Source of the DNA: Nemertoderma westbladi
Lineage: Eukaryota; Xenacoelomorpha; Nemertodermatida; Nemertodermatidae
Reading direction: 5' to 3'
DNA length: 64,000 nucleotides
NCBI GenBank assembly: GCA_032718475.1
Contig: JAUCBJ010007514.1
Location: 1 to 64,000, forward strand
In this document: positions 53,588 to 64,000 of the stretch, one piece after another
How positions within the stretch are numbered: the stretch's first letter is position 1
Layout: every line of letters begins with the position of its first letter
Program-made: the position numbers and the translations under genes
Notes under the pieces: generated by a model
Databases searched by the model: none
Told to the model about the DNA's origin: nothing
The model's input: only the letters and a program-made list of their open reading frames with translations

Positions 53588-55268
53588 CTACTAGGATCGG
53601 CATGCTGCATTGCAGCTGCATTTTTAAGAATGCTGTGCCGGCTTGTCAACAAAATTGCACCGCCACAACTCCCTATCACCCATGACATTTGCTAGATCAT
53701 CCGCATCTTTAAGGCCAGTGTCCTTTAAGATGCGTCTCAAGAAAGTCATGGGCTGTCCGCCATGCTTATTCACTCCATGAGGCTGCCAAAGTACAAGATT
53801 ATGCACTGGCTGGTCCTCACGGCGAAAGCAATGTCCTGCAAAGCGGAGGCGATTTTGTTCTAGTGTCAAGCTTGGGGGAACCAATGAGACACCTCCAATG
53901 TTATATAGTGTCTGGTTGGATATGTGTGCATTGTACTTGACACAATGAACCCGGCGTAGCATTCTTGTGAATGTGCCATCCAGAGATTTGGTGTCCTCAG
54001 CAGTTAGAGCCCAGCATGGACTCCCATAAAGGAGTACTGGAACTACTGCTGCTCTAAATAATCGGACCTTAAGTTTCCGATTAATTATCGGGACTTCCAA
54101 ATCCTGGAAAGCCTATTCAAGGCTGCCCATGCCTTTCCCTTACGTATTCGAAGGTCCTCACCTGACTTCCGGATCCATGATCCCAGGTAACAGAAGTCGT
54201 CCACATGCTCAAGCATACCATCCTTTGAGCTTATGCTCATCCGATCAGAGACTTGCTGAGGACTTTCAAAGTTAACTGTCAGAATTTTGGTCTTTCTGGA
54301 GTTAATAAAAAGACCAACACTAGAAGCAGCATGTTCTAATGAGCTGAGGAGCCGTCGGGCTCCCTCTAATGATTCTGAGAGTACTCCTAAGTCATCAGCA
54401 AAGTCTAGATCAGTTAGGTACTTGGCAGGATTTCCTCGACTTCTGGAGCCAGTAGGTGGAGTTATCATCACCCCATCATCATTATAATGATCTAAGGACA
54501 TGCGTAGAACATAGTCAACCACAATAATGAACAAGAATGGTGCAAGTGTGTCTCCTTGGAGGACGCCCCATAACACTTCAAATGGTTCTGTGTCACCATC
54601 AACAGTAGACACAAAAGTTGTCGAACCATCGTATACTGATCTGATTGCTGCAATAATTTCATCAGGAATCCCATATAATGAAAGTATGCTGAACATACGT
54701 GAGCGAGAGACTGAATCAAAGGCCTTGAAGAAGTCAAGAAAGATAACAGCCAGATGCCTGTCTTTCTTTTTTGATAACTCTTCAATTATCCTTCTAAGTG
54801 CCAAAATGGGCTCCATGGTCCCACGACCTTTACGGAACCCATTCTGATTTCCACGGAGCAGTCTATCAATGGGATCCCTGATGCGATTTAATAGAATCCT
54901 ATTGTATAGATTTGCAGCAATCGAGATCAATGAGATTCCCCGAAAAGAACCATAGAGTGTTAGGTTGCCCTTCTTGGGAACAGGCACCAACTTATTTGTT
55001 TTCATTTCTTGTGGGACTCTTGTTGTTCGGTACATGTCTACTATGATGGGATAGATGAGCTTTAAACACTCAGGTATTTTAAAGACCTCAGACCCTTTAA
55101 AGACCCATTGGTCTTAATGCTCTTTGCAGCAGTCTTCACTTCTGCAAAGGAGATATCGCCAATGGGAATATCTGGGAGTACAGACTCAGACACTTTTACT
55201 TCTATAAAGTTATCAGGCAATACCCTGTCATTATTGAGGAGCTTTTCAAAGTGGGCTTTCCAACCATT
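53588..55268 (-). mobile_element. LINE copy A (RTE-like), 5'-truncated, 15-bp target duplication
   Basis: The direct repeat TTCCTGTCCATAGAA flanks it (53573-53587 and 55269-55283). On minus the element starts within coding sequence (WKAHFEKLLNNDRVLPDN), runs through the reverse transcriptase and ends with TAG-type short repeats. Frames: 55035-54085 (RT: NQNGFRKGRGT; IFLDFFKAFDSVS; GVLQGDTLAPFLF; LDFADDLGVLS) and 54100-53624 (thumb and C-terminal part: CWALTAEDTKSLDGTFTRML, LVLWQPHGVNKHGGQP). The break near 54090 and the scrambled bases at 55095-55113, compared with copy B, mark decay. RTE clade is my best guess. It is 5'-truncated, so no endonuclease domain is present. Confidence 0.88.
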
Positions 55269-55283
55269 TCCTGTCCATAGAAA

Positions 55284-55937
55284 CCGCGACTCTGAAGTAA
55301 GCGATAGAAACTCCGGATCGCTGTAGATATTCCTTTTTGTAGAGAGATGATGAGTTTATGATACAGGGGAGGTTGTTGTGAAACACAAAGACAACGTCAT
55401 CGGTACCCGAGATCAGTTTGAGTTCCCGGATCATTGCCATTGTTAGGGGGATTATTGAATCTAAAAGATAAAATAAAGTAAATTACCCTAAGAGGGATTT
55501 GTTGGTGGGGGAGGTCATAAAAAAGGGGCATGGTTTTTTGTGGGAAGAATAATTATCTACATTTTTAAAATAAATATCTGTTTAACAGCAGTGAATATAT
55601 TTATGAATATTATTTGAAGTAGGCCCTATAATATTCGAAGCGCAATATAAATAATTATAGCAATTTGAACAATTTACTGCAGTGTTTCTGAATGTTACGA
55701 GGTATCTACTGTCTATTTTGTGAAAGTTATGTTTATGTCACCAGCAATCACATTATTCGTAATTTTGATGCCTTTTCTTCTTCTCTTTACCTTTGTTACA
55801 ACTGCGAAATTCTTCTCAACTTTGTTACAACTGCGAAATAATTATGAAAATTACATATATGATAAAAAAATATAATAACTATGTTAACATATTAAATGTA
55901 TCAACAAATTTTACAATTTATTTTAAAATTTAAATCC
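55284..55937. other. no gene seen
   Basis: Right-hand flank of LINE copy A followed by A+T-rich non-coding sequence; the phrase TTTGTTACAACTGCGAAAT occurs twice at about 55792-55840. Confidence 0.45.
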
Positions 55938-56270
55938 CAAGTTTCCTTGATGGTAAGTTGCCTGCAGCTACATTCTGTTTTCTTAAGAGTCTAGAGTATC
56001 CAAAGTTTCCTATGTGGTAAGTTGCCTGCAGCTATGTCCTATTTTATTAGAGTCTACCAAGTATTCTTGGTTTTAAATTGCCTGCAGCTATACTCTTTTG
56101 AGTCTACCAAGTTTCCTTGGTTTTAAATTGCCTGCAGCTATACACTTCTTAGTCTCTCAAGTTTCTTTGGTTGTAATTTGCCTCCAGCTATACTCTGTTC
56201 TTAGAGTCTACCAAGTTCCCTTGGCAGTAAGTTGCCTGCAGCTATACTCTCTTCGTTGTAAGTTGCCTTG
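55938..56270. repeat. tandem repeat, about seven imperfect units of 45-55 bp
   Basis: Each unit has AGTCTACCAAGTTTCCTTGG, a variable GTAAGTTGCC or TTAAATTGCC, and TGCAGCTATACTCT. Length varies between copies. No coding role evident; it lies just downstream of the GIY-YIG frame. Confidence 0.8.
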
Positions 56271-56348
56271 GTGTATGGGAATCTCTAAATAGGAATACTC
56301 TATGCAGAAGCAAGATTTATATATATATATCTGCAACAAAGATTGGAA

Positions 56349-59300
56349 TTATGCAATAGGAGCATATAAAATATACTGAGAGATCGACGGTTTACATATT
56401 TTCAGCTTGAAATTGTTGACTTCTCCATCATCATCATTATATACTTTAGTATTCCAATTTCGAACTATCTCAACACCAACTTGAAAAACATACTCTCGCC
56501 CAACAATTGTATCCCCGCCAGCTTTTCCTGTATTAGTAAGAGCATGCCATTCAGTTTCAAATTCTTTACGGTATCGAGTATTAAGGTCACCCTTTCCTTC
56601 ACCTGGAAAGCCACTGACAAAGGCATACAGAGCCCAAGGGTGATATGCAGAATTCCTTGTAAAATCAGAACCTGTTTTGTTCTGATGGGCCAGCAACCTT
56701 GCTTTTAGTTCTATAGTTTGACCTATATAGCTAACTTTATCACGGAACATAATACTTATCAACATATAAATCCTGTATAAGAAGAAGGAATATCTATATA
56801 GTATGGTCAGAAAGGATGTTTTTCAAATGTTATAGGATCTTGGGATACTCCAGCGACAAGAACATTGAGACCTCTCAATAACTGTTCAATATAATCTTGA
56901 TTTGGCGATTTCTTATTCATCAAGATTCGTATACAATTGAAAGTTTCCTCCATGATTCCAACAAATAAAATGTTACCAAGATTGAATACCCTAGAAATAA
57001 GCGTGGTTATTTGCATTTTCAGCCAAATCTTATATTTATTCTTATTATCAATAGTTATTTGAGTTGCTAATGGTGGCTCATCTTAACCTTGAACACCATG
57101 TATGGCGCCTGCACCAAAGTAACGTAATGGGAATTGTATACGTCTTCCCATTATCGCATTCCTGCCATAACCAACAACTGTAGGAGGGGGCTGTTAACAT
57201 TGGGATAATTTAACTGATGGCCATGTATTTGCACTTTCAGGGTTTATCCGAAGGCATCCTTTAGGGACAACAGCTGCTTCCAGTGTATCATCACTACTAC
57301 TACTACTAGGATCGGCATGCTGCATTGCAGCTGCATTTTTAAGAATGCTGTGCCGGCTTGTCAACAAAATTGCACCGCCACAACTCCCTATCACCCATGA
57401 CATTTGCTAGATCATCCGCATCTTTAAGGCCAGTGTCCTTTAAGATGCGTCTCAAGAAAGTCATGGGCTGTCCACCATGCTTATTCACTCCATGAGGTTG
57501 CCAAAGTACAAGATTATGCACTGGCTGGTCCTCACGGCGAAAGCAATGTCCTGCAAAGTGGAGGCGATTTTGTTCTAGTGTCAAGCTTGGGGGAACCAAT
57601 GAGACACCTCCAATGTTACATAGTGTCTGGTTGGAGATGTGTGCATTGTACTTGACACAATGAACCCGGCGTAGCATTCTTGTGAATGTGCCATCCAGAG
57701 ATTTGGTGTCCTCAGCAGTTAGAGCCCAGCATATAGAGGAGTACTGGAACTACTGCTGCTCTAAATAATCGGACCTTAAGTTTCCGATTAATTCTCGGTG
57801 ACTTCCAAATCCTATAAAGCCTATTCAAGGCTGCCCATGCCTTTCCCTTACGTATTCGAAGGTCCTCACCTGACTTCCGGATCCATGATCCCAGGTAACA
57901 GAAGTCGTCCACATGCACAAGCATACCATCCTTTGAGCTTATGCTCATCCGATCAGAGACTTGCTGAGGACTTTCAAAGTTAACTGTCAGAATTTTGGTC
58001 TTTCTGGAGTTAATAAAAAGACCAACACTAGAAGCAGCATGTTCTAATGAACTGAGGAGCTGTTGGGCTCCCTCTAATGATTCTGAGAGTACTCCTAAGT
58101 CATCAGCAAAGTCTAGATCAGTTAGGTACTTAGCAGGATTTCCTCGACTTCTGGATCCAGTAGGTGGAGTTATCATCACCCCATCATCATTATAATGATC
58201 TAAGGACATGCGTAGAACATAGTCAACCACAATAATGAACAAGAATGGTGCAAGTGTGTCTCCTTGGAGGACGCCCCATAACACTTCAAATGGTTCTGTG
58301 TCACCGTCAACAGTAGACACAAATGTTGTCGAACCATCGTATGCTGATCTGATTGCTGCAATAATTTCATCAGGAATCCCATATAATGAAAGTATGCTGA
58401 ACATACGTGAGCGAGAGACTGAATCAAAGGCCTTGAAGAAGTCAACAAAGATAACAGCCAGATGCCTGTCTTTCTTTTTTGATAACTCTTCAATTATCTT
58501 TCTAAGTGCCAAAATGGGCTCCATGGTCCCACGACCTTTACGGAACCCATTCTGATTTCCACGGAGCAGTCTCTCAATGGGATCCCTGATGCGATTTAAT
58601 AGAATCCTATTGTATAGTTTTGCAGCAATCGAGATCAATGAGATTCCCCGAAAAGAACCATAGAGTGTTAGGTTGCCCTTCTTGGGAACTGGCACCAACT
58701 TATTTGTTTTCATTTCTTGTGGGACTCTTGTTGTTCGGTACATGTCTACTATGATGGGATAGATGAGCTTTAAACACTCAGGTATTTTAAAGACCTCAGG
58801 GGGAACACCATCTACTCCACTGGCACGATTGGTCTTAATGCTCTTTGCAGCAGCCTTCACTTCTGCAAAGGAGATATCGCCACTGGGAATATCTGGGAGT
58901 ACAGACTTAGACACTTTTACTTCTATAAAGTTATCAGTGAATCATCACAATCAGCTAGCACTTTCGTAAGAATACACAATTGACCATTAGAAAATTTAGG
59001 TTGCACAGATTGTCTGTTATATGTGAAACGGAGGATCTGGTTTAGGAACAGAATCAATTCCTGTGGTTCATGACATGATCTGGTTATAGAATTGATAATA
59101 CTAGTTGAATCAGTATCCCTCCAAGAACTATCGTCTCCAGGATTTCCACTACTTACTTGATCACGGCTAGTGATAGCAATTGTCCCAACTTCACTCTGGT
59201 GATGTAAAAGATAATTTGGTAATACCTCCTGTTCACCAGCCTGAGTTCCTACAACCTATAGTACGTCATTTGGGACATCATCCGAACTATCAAGAAAATT

Positions 59301-59395
59301 GCAGCGCCTGTTTAAGATCGCAATCAATTGATCTATCAAATTTGGTGATGGATTTGATGTGCGCAAAATGTTTATAACAAGTTGCAATTCTTGAT
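56349..59395 (-). pseudogene. GIY-YIG nuclease gene, interrupted by LINE copy B
   Basis: On minus, open text appears on both sides of the LINE. 5' part (about 59395-58949): ELQLVINILRTSNPSPNLID, then after a stop VVGTQAGEQEVLPNYLLHHQ, DSTSIINSITRSCHEPQELI and ILTKVLADCDD. 3' part (57282-56349): TLEAAVVPKGCLRINPESAN, NIMEETFNCIRILMNKKSPN-like text, then the nuclease motif VSYIGQTIELKARLLAHQNK and HPWALYAFVSGFPGEGKG. The YIGQT...LKARLLAH core is a GIY-YIG signature and the Pro-Trp-Ala-Leu...Gly-Phe-Pro-Gly part is seen in stand-alone GIY-YIG proteins of marine eukaryotes. Several stops and frame changes, plus the 1.6-kb insertion, make the present copy inactive unless introns explain some of them. 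Its 5' end lies close to, and divergent from, the Helitron Rep gene. Confidence 0.55.
57295..58934 (-). mobile_element. LINE copy B (RTE-like), 5'-truncated, about 14-bp duplication
   Basis: Flanked by CAGTGTATCATCAC (57281-57294) and CAGTGAATCATCAC (58935-58948), one mismatch. The reverse-transcriptase frame 58934-57712 is longer than in copy A: PSGDISFAEVKAAAKSIKTN, NRASGVDGVPPEVFK, FVDFFKAFDSVS, GDTLAPFLF, LDFADD, then thumb. A deletion of a few tens of bases near 57730-57736 (GSPCW missing) breaks it; the last part is at 57677-57339. The 3' end is a (TAG)n-type repeat. Copy A is very similar over the whole shared length and lies 3.7 kb away in the same orientation. It inserted into the GIY-YIG gene. 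Confidence 0.88.
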
Positions 59396-59450
59396 CATTT
59401 GCACTACCACTATGGCTGCCAGTTGCTCACAGGAAAGCATGCCACATTGA

Positions 59451-62400
59451 ATGGGGGGATGTGACGATGAACTTGTCTTACGGCGCAGTTCACATTTACT
59501 GTCTGACTGGAATTCAGAGACTCGGATGCTAATGTTCGCCAAGCAGTTTCCCTTCGGTTATGGCGACCCGGGGGACATCGCAGGCGTTGGGAATGTCGAA
59601 GGATTTCGTCATCTACTCCGGTTATCGACCCAACAGTTTAGCGATTCGGAATCTGTCCTCCGGGTTTTTGACATTCTGTCCCGCGAACAGGCACTGAGTA
59701 ATACGTCTTTACGGTTGCGGAAATTCCCTGGCGTTTGTGCGAATATTAACTCGGTTACACGCGATGAACTCAAAGAATTCCTCGATAAGTCGCGTAATGA
59801 AACCGTTAATAACTCGGGGAACGCGCGATCGTTAATGACTCACGTGAAGATAGTCTCTGGAACTAAATGGGGATCCGATGAGCAACGAACTCAGGAGCGG
59901 AGAAAGTTATACAACCTGATAACTAAGTTTGGTAACCCACATCTGTTCCTCACCGTTGCTCCTAACGAAATGGGATCCCTTGCGGTTTTCAGGTTAGTTT
60001 ATATTTAATTAAAGGCGGGGTGTTGGGGGGTGGTGTACCTGGATTACGGAGACACTATAAACCAGGACATAGTTTACATTTATTCCTAAAATGTGGGGCG
60101 AACCACAAAGTAAATGAGCATTGCATTAGCATACAGTTGTCGGCGTTGTCCGTTTGTCTGTCTGTCTGACTCAATGATTGGATGCCAATACCGGTATCTC
60201 AGCAACAGTTCAGCGATTTCTTTGAAATTTGATATAGTTGAGAAAAATTTTCATTTCATTAAATTAATAAGTTTCTGGCGTCATGTAATTCATGGTTTGG
60301 CGAAAGGTGGCGCCATATATAACTTCGTCTATGAGTAACTGTTGAACCACTGCGCCTGCATACAATGTGACGATATTTTTACAGAATGACTAATGGAATG
60401 GTGATGAAAAACCTGTATATTAATTAAGTTTTGTTAAATAAAAGTGTAACATTTTTAAGGAATGTTTCAAAATATTATATTGATCAATTAAATTGATAAG
60501 CATAAAATAATTATTTTTCTAGCTTCTAAAATTCTTTACATTTCAGTCTCGGCTATATTACCGTAGCCAACAAATCTGGAGATGCATAAGGTAACGTATG
60601 GCAGATTTACTTTGCAGTAATTTCAATTTGCGAAACAACCCCCCCCCCCCCCCCCCTCCCCTCCCTCCGTGATACACATTTGTACCAATTAGCCTACTTT
60701 ACTATCGTGTTCCATGCGCTCCCTGATCACTTTTTGGTGTCAATCCGTTATGAGTGGGTTATTTAATAAGCGCTATTCTATATTAAATATATATTACTAT
60801 TATTATTATTATTATATTATTATTAATAACTAATAATTTTTATATTTTTATTTTACTTTCAGATATGCAGAGGCGTCTAATGGGAAGGATATATCTGTTC
60901 AGTTCAACGATACGGATGTCTTCCCTACACCCGCGGATCGGTTTGCAGCGCTCGGTAAGAACCCGCACGCGGCGGCAAAGTATTTCGATCGCTTGGTCAC
61001 CCACTTCATTCGCAATGTTCTCGGATGGAACTCGGCTAACGAGAGCGGGAATGAACGTGGCCTTTTCGGCCATACGAAGGCTTTCTTTGCTGTTCCCGAA
61101 ACTGCAGGCCGTGGCGCCTTACATCTACATTCCCTTATCTGGATTCACGGTTTCCCAGCCACTTCGCAACAGTTTAAAGATCTGGATTCAGATTCTAAGG
61201 GAAAGTTAATTGACTTCGCCGACACTGTTATAAAGACATCCATTCCAATCGATACATCGAAGTGTCATAATTGCGCGGTTTCTCTTGAACCTGTGGCAAT
61301 ACCTGTATCGGCGAGTAAACGGTCGTTTGGTAATTCATCTGAACCAGTTGTCGCTTCCTGTACCGTTTGCGGCAACAAGTTTACTGCGTCCGAACTGCTA
61401 TCTATTGCCATTGCACGTCATTCTGTTGAAGAATCAATCCAACTAACTGACGGAGAGGTTCAGGTGATTCTAAACAACTCTACTCCTCCACAACAGTGTC
61501 GCCCCACTGAAAGTGGGACTATGGCGTCTCAGATTATATCGAGCATTATTGCTCAGTGTTAATCTACATGATTGGCGGCATCGCGCTTCTTGCACCAAGA
61601 AATCTGCGATCACTACTGGTTCCCAATGTCGATTCCAATTCCCTAGGGGTAAGTACTTATTGTACTATATTTATTTAACTTATATTTATATACTATATAT
61701 TATATAATATATTTATAATTCATAGGTTCTTCTAAAAAATAATTATTAGTTCGAAACATGTTCGAATTGATCTGTAATCAAAAGTTCGATAGGTATTTGC
61801 CCGTAACTTTAAAAAATATTGTCAACTTTTTCTCTAGTACGCCCATATATAATTTGGTTGAAAATGGTTAAAATCTTCAAAAGTTATTTACGAATGAATT
61901 TTTCATACAGACGGACAGTCAGACGGACATGTGATTTTGCCCTATTCACTAATTATAATTGTGCACTAAGGCTGGCCCTGACTGCGTTGCTCACCCCAAA
62001 GGACAAGTTTGATAAGCGAAAATTTGTGAAAAAGTGTAAAATTTTCTAAGCTCGCTTCGCTCTCACATCGATGCTCACATCACTAAATATATGTATGGGT
62101 GCACTCTAATCGCTTAACTCTTAACATTGTTTGAAATATAATAAAGCGGCCAATATTATATAATACTATAAAATGTTGTGTACCTGCAGTCACGGAAGTT
62201 TTTCAAAAGTCAGGGAAAATTGAAACTAAACTAGAGTGGAAACCCTGAAAAATATATAATTTGAAATGATGACGCAATTTGAATAATTACGATTGATCGG
62301 ACATCAAAGTCGACAAAGATTGTACCTAACAAAATTAATCATGAAGCCGCGAATTTCAAGTTCATTTTCAATATAATTTAAATAATTAATTGATAGCTGT

Positions 62401-64000
62401 AAACTTTACATTACTTGTTACTTACAGATTGTAATGTTACTAATATTCCAATTTTGGTTTTATATGTGTTTTCTGGGGCGCTGAATACGATAAAACATGT
62501 TGTAGAGTCACTCAGACATGCGAAGGGTTACATTTCGGCCCCACGTGATTAGCGAAAAGATCTACTTGTAATTTTCATGCTGCACCGTATTTAAACCGTT
62601 GGGAAATGTAACCATCGAATTCTCAACGCCGCAAAACCAAGTGATTGACACTTGACATTTTTATCGAAAAATTCTGAAATTTAGTCTGTTTGAAAAATAT
62701 GCTACTTGTATTTTTCGTGCAGTTCGGTGCCCTAAAATCAACCAGTGGATCCGTATCCCGGTAGAAGGCCCTTAGCAAAATTTAAACACTTGGAAAATGT
62801 AACCATCGAATTCAGCATGCCGGAAAACCTAGTATAGTTGAGATTGTTACCTATCAATTGTGATATTTTGTCTTTTTGAAAACATGTAATTTTCGAGTAC
62901 ATATTTATTGAATTTCGAAAGGGGGGGGGGGGGGGGGGGGGTGGGGAGGTCAAAATCCCCCCCCCCCCCCAGGTAATTCCCGCAAGTAAAATGTTATTGT
63001 ATGACAGGCCTATTAATGTACATGACGTTAATATGGCATACTTGTATTCGACATTTTAATTCCCCTTGATATTCTTCTAATTATTTGCGAAATAAATTAT
63101 TAATCTCGCGAGATAAATAATTAAGCAAGCATGAAAACATATCTGCGCGTTTAATAACTTATCTCGCGAGAATTTCTCTCGAGTTTAATAATTTTCTCGC
63201 GAATTTAATATTTTTATCGCGAGTTAATAATGAATATCAAGGGGAATTTAAATGTAGAATGAAAATACTAAAAGTATGTCATACATTAATTAATATTAAT
63301 ATGTTATTGTTTATCATTATTTTGTACAGGACCAGTGGAGATTACAACCTTCGAAGATGGTCAAGTGGAACACGCTAGAGTCATAGGAAACGAATATATA
63401 AACTCTTATGTTCCTGTGTTACTCGAGCTGCTTCGTTGTAATCATGACTGCAGAATTCTCATTGGTGCAGCTGGTTCACTTCTGGCGTTTTATGTTGTCA
63501 AATATGTCACGAAGTCTCAGCAAAGTGTGGAGAGTCAGACTGCGATGATCCTAGCAGCGTTCGATAGAAAGAAAGCCTTGGAAGACTTAAATACGTCTCG
63601 TTCCCACGCTGCTGCTGCGAAACTGATTAACAGCATTGTTTATACGATCAGTAGCAAACAGGAAATATCTGCACCTCTCGCTGCCTTCTTTATCGAACGG
63701 AAGGGGCAACTAACATATGTATCACATAGGTTTTCAACGTTGCTCCTATCGCAAGCATATGCGATTCTTCAGAAGGAGGAATATGAGACCCTGCTTGAAA
63801 GAGATCGCCAAACTGGGGAATACCTATCAGTCACCCAGTGGGAAGACTACTGCAACCGCCCTGATGGACTCGACAACGTTAGTCTGTATGAGTTTGTGGA
63901 GCAGTATGAGAAGGTCTCTATTGCGGGGAAAACAGGTGAAGTTCTCCAATTCCGAATTCTACACCTACAACGATTGACTCACGGCGTTGTTAAACGAAAA
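59451..64000 (+). CDS. Helitron Rep gene, spliced, incomplete at window end
   Basis: Exons: 59451-59992, 60863-61648, 63330-64000 and beyond. Phases match at both junctions (AG|A and G|GA). Exon 1 is the Helitron-like N-terminal domain (FAKQFPFGYGDPGDIAG; YNLITKFGNPHLFLTVAPNE). Exon 2 has the HUH nuclease motif (GRGALHLHSLIWIHG) and two Cys pairs (CHNC, CTVCGNKF), then DWRHRASCTKK and CRFQFPR. Exon 3 has the two-tyrosine site (FYVVKYVTKSQQ) after CNHDCRILIGAAGS, then KQEISAPLAAFFIERKGQLT. Rep nicks at the 3' end and drives rolling-circle transposition; the helicase should follow beyond 64000. One base is gained or lost near 61550 (frame ends AQC*, resumes VNLHDWRHRAS). The exact start is uncertain. 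Confidence 0.85.
59993..60862. other. Helitron intron 1 with poly-C run
   Basis: Starts GTTAGT and ends TTTACTTTCAG. It contains a poly-C run at about 60640-60660 and, at 60135-60215, a TCTGTCTGTCTGAC... TATCTCAGCAACAGTTCAGC repeat related in theme to 525-590. No coding sequence. Confidence 0.7.
61649..63329. other. Helitron intron 2 carrying repeats
   Basis: Donor GTAAGTAC at 61649, acceptor TTTTGTACAG at 63329. Inside are facing G and C runs (62921-62941 and 62958-62970), two related segments at about 62511-62640 and 62700-62830 (GTAACCATCGAATTC...GCCGGAAAACC versus GTAACCATCGAATTCTC...GCCGCAAAACC), and a MITE at 63035-63276. Confidence 0.65.
63035..63276. mobile_element. MITE in Helitron intron with CTCGCGAG repeats
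   Basis: Left ATTCGACATTTTAATTCCCC and TTGATATTC are mirrored by GAATATCAA and GGGGAATTTAAATGTAGAAT at the right; weaker mirroring continues outward to GGCATACTT / AAGTATGTC. The interior repeats TCTCGCGAGA and TCGCGA words five or six times. No target duplication identified. Confidence 0.7.

Noticed and set aside
56807-57016. Stand-alone minus gene of 69 codons
   Set aside because: It is better read as part of the interrupted GIY-YIG gene, between the LINE insertion and the nuclease motif.

Overview
This window looks like nuclear DNA of an animal, most likely a marine invertebrate, although no single gene fixes the phylum. Coding stretches are broken by GT/AG introns whose phases can be matched. 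The background is A+T-rich and carries long poly-G/poly-C runs and many ACCGGT and AGGCCT palindromes. The mobile elements (GIY-YIG Penelope-like elements, RTE-type LINEs, piggyBac, Helitrons, tyrosine-recombinase remnants) are typical of aquatic invertebrate genomes. There are no bacterial operons, rRNA genes or CRISPR arrays, and I recognised no tRNA gene.

Layout. 1-3 kb: hairpins, one candidate exon and dispersed repeats. 3.3-6 kb: a decayed rolling-circle (Helitron/Helentron-type) Rep. 6.1-7.9 kb: a two-exon piggyBac transposase lacking a visible N-terminus. 8-15 kb: tandem and dispersed repeats. 15.4-16 kb: a tyrosine-recombinase-like remnant. 16.2-17.7 kb: a Ty3/gypsy pol fragment. 18.5-21.9 kb (minus): Penelope-like element PLE1. 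22.4-28.1 kb (plus): PLE2 with a partial upstream copy, two direct pLTR repeats and candidate hammerhead motifs. 28.26-31.27 kb: a complete piggyBac element with TTAA duplication, matching terminal repeats and an uninterrupted 615-codon transposase, inserted in a coding fragment. 33.5-36.6 kb (minus): a two-exon DUF4806-like gene beside a transposase-domain remnant. 36.7-41.5 kb: a nest of three transposons: an outer hAT-like element, a middle 4.2-kb element with 4-bp duplication and a DDE + PHD-finger protein, and an inner 186-bp Mutator-type MITE. 41.5-47 kb: inverted repeats and minisatellites. 47.4-48.1 kb: a PWWP-domain coding fragment. 50.4-51.6 kb (minus): a four-exon gene with matching phases and no known domain. 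53.6-55.3 and 57.3-58.9 kb (minus): two LINE copies with target-site duplications. 56.3-59.4 kb (minus): a GIY-YIG gene broken by the second LINE. 59.45-64 kb (plus): a spliced Helitron Rep gene running off the window.

Almost everything recognisable is transposon-derived, and the genes do not form one pathway. The window records successive insertions. The complete piggyBac at 28-31 kb and PLE2 look youngest. The best candidates for something little described are the PHD-finger transposon with its subterminal 14-bp motifs at 37.1-41.3 kb, the hammerhead-like motifs shared by both PLEs, and the GIY-YIG gene placed head-to-head with the Helitron. Many frames are broken by single-base shifts, several at homopolymers, so sequence error competes with real decay in several calls.
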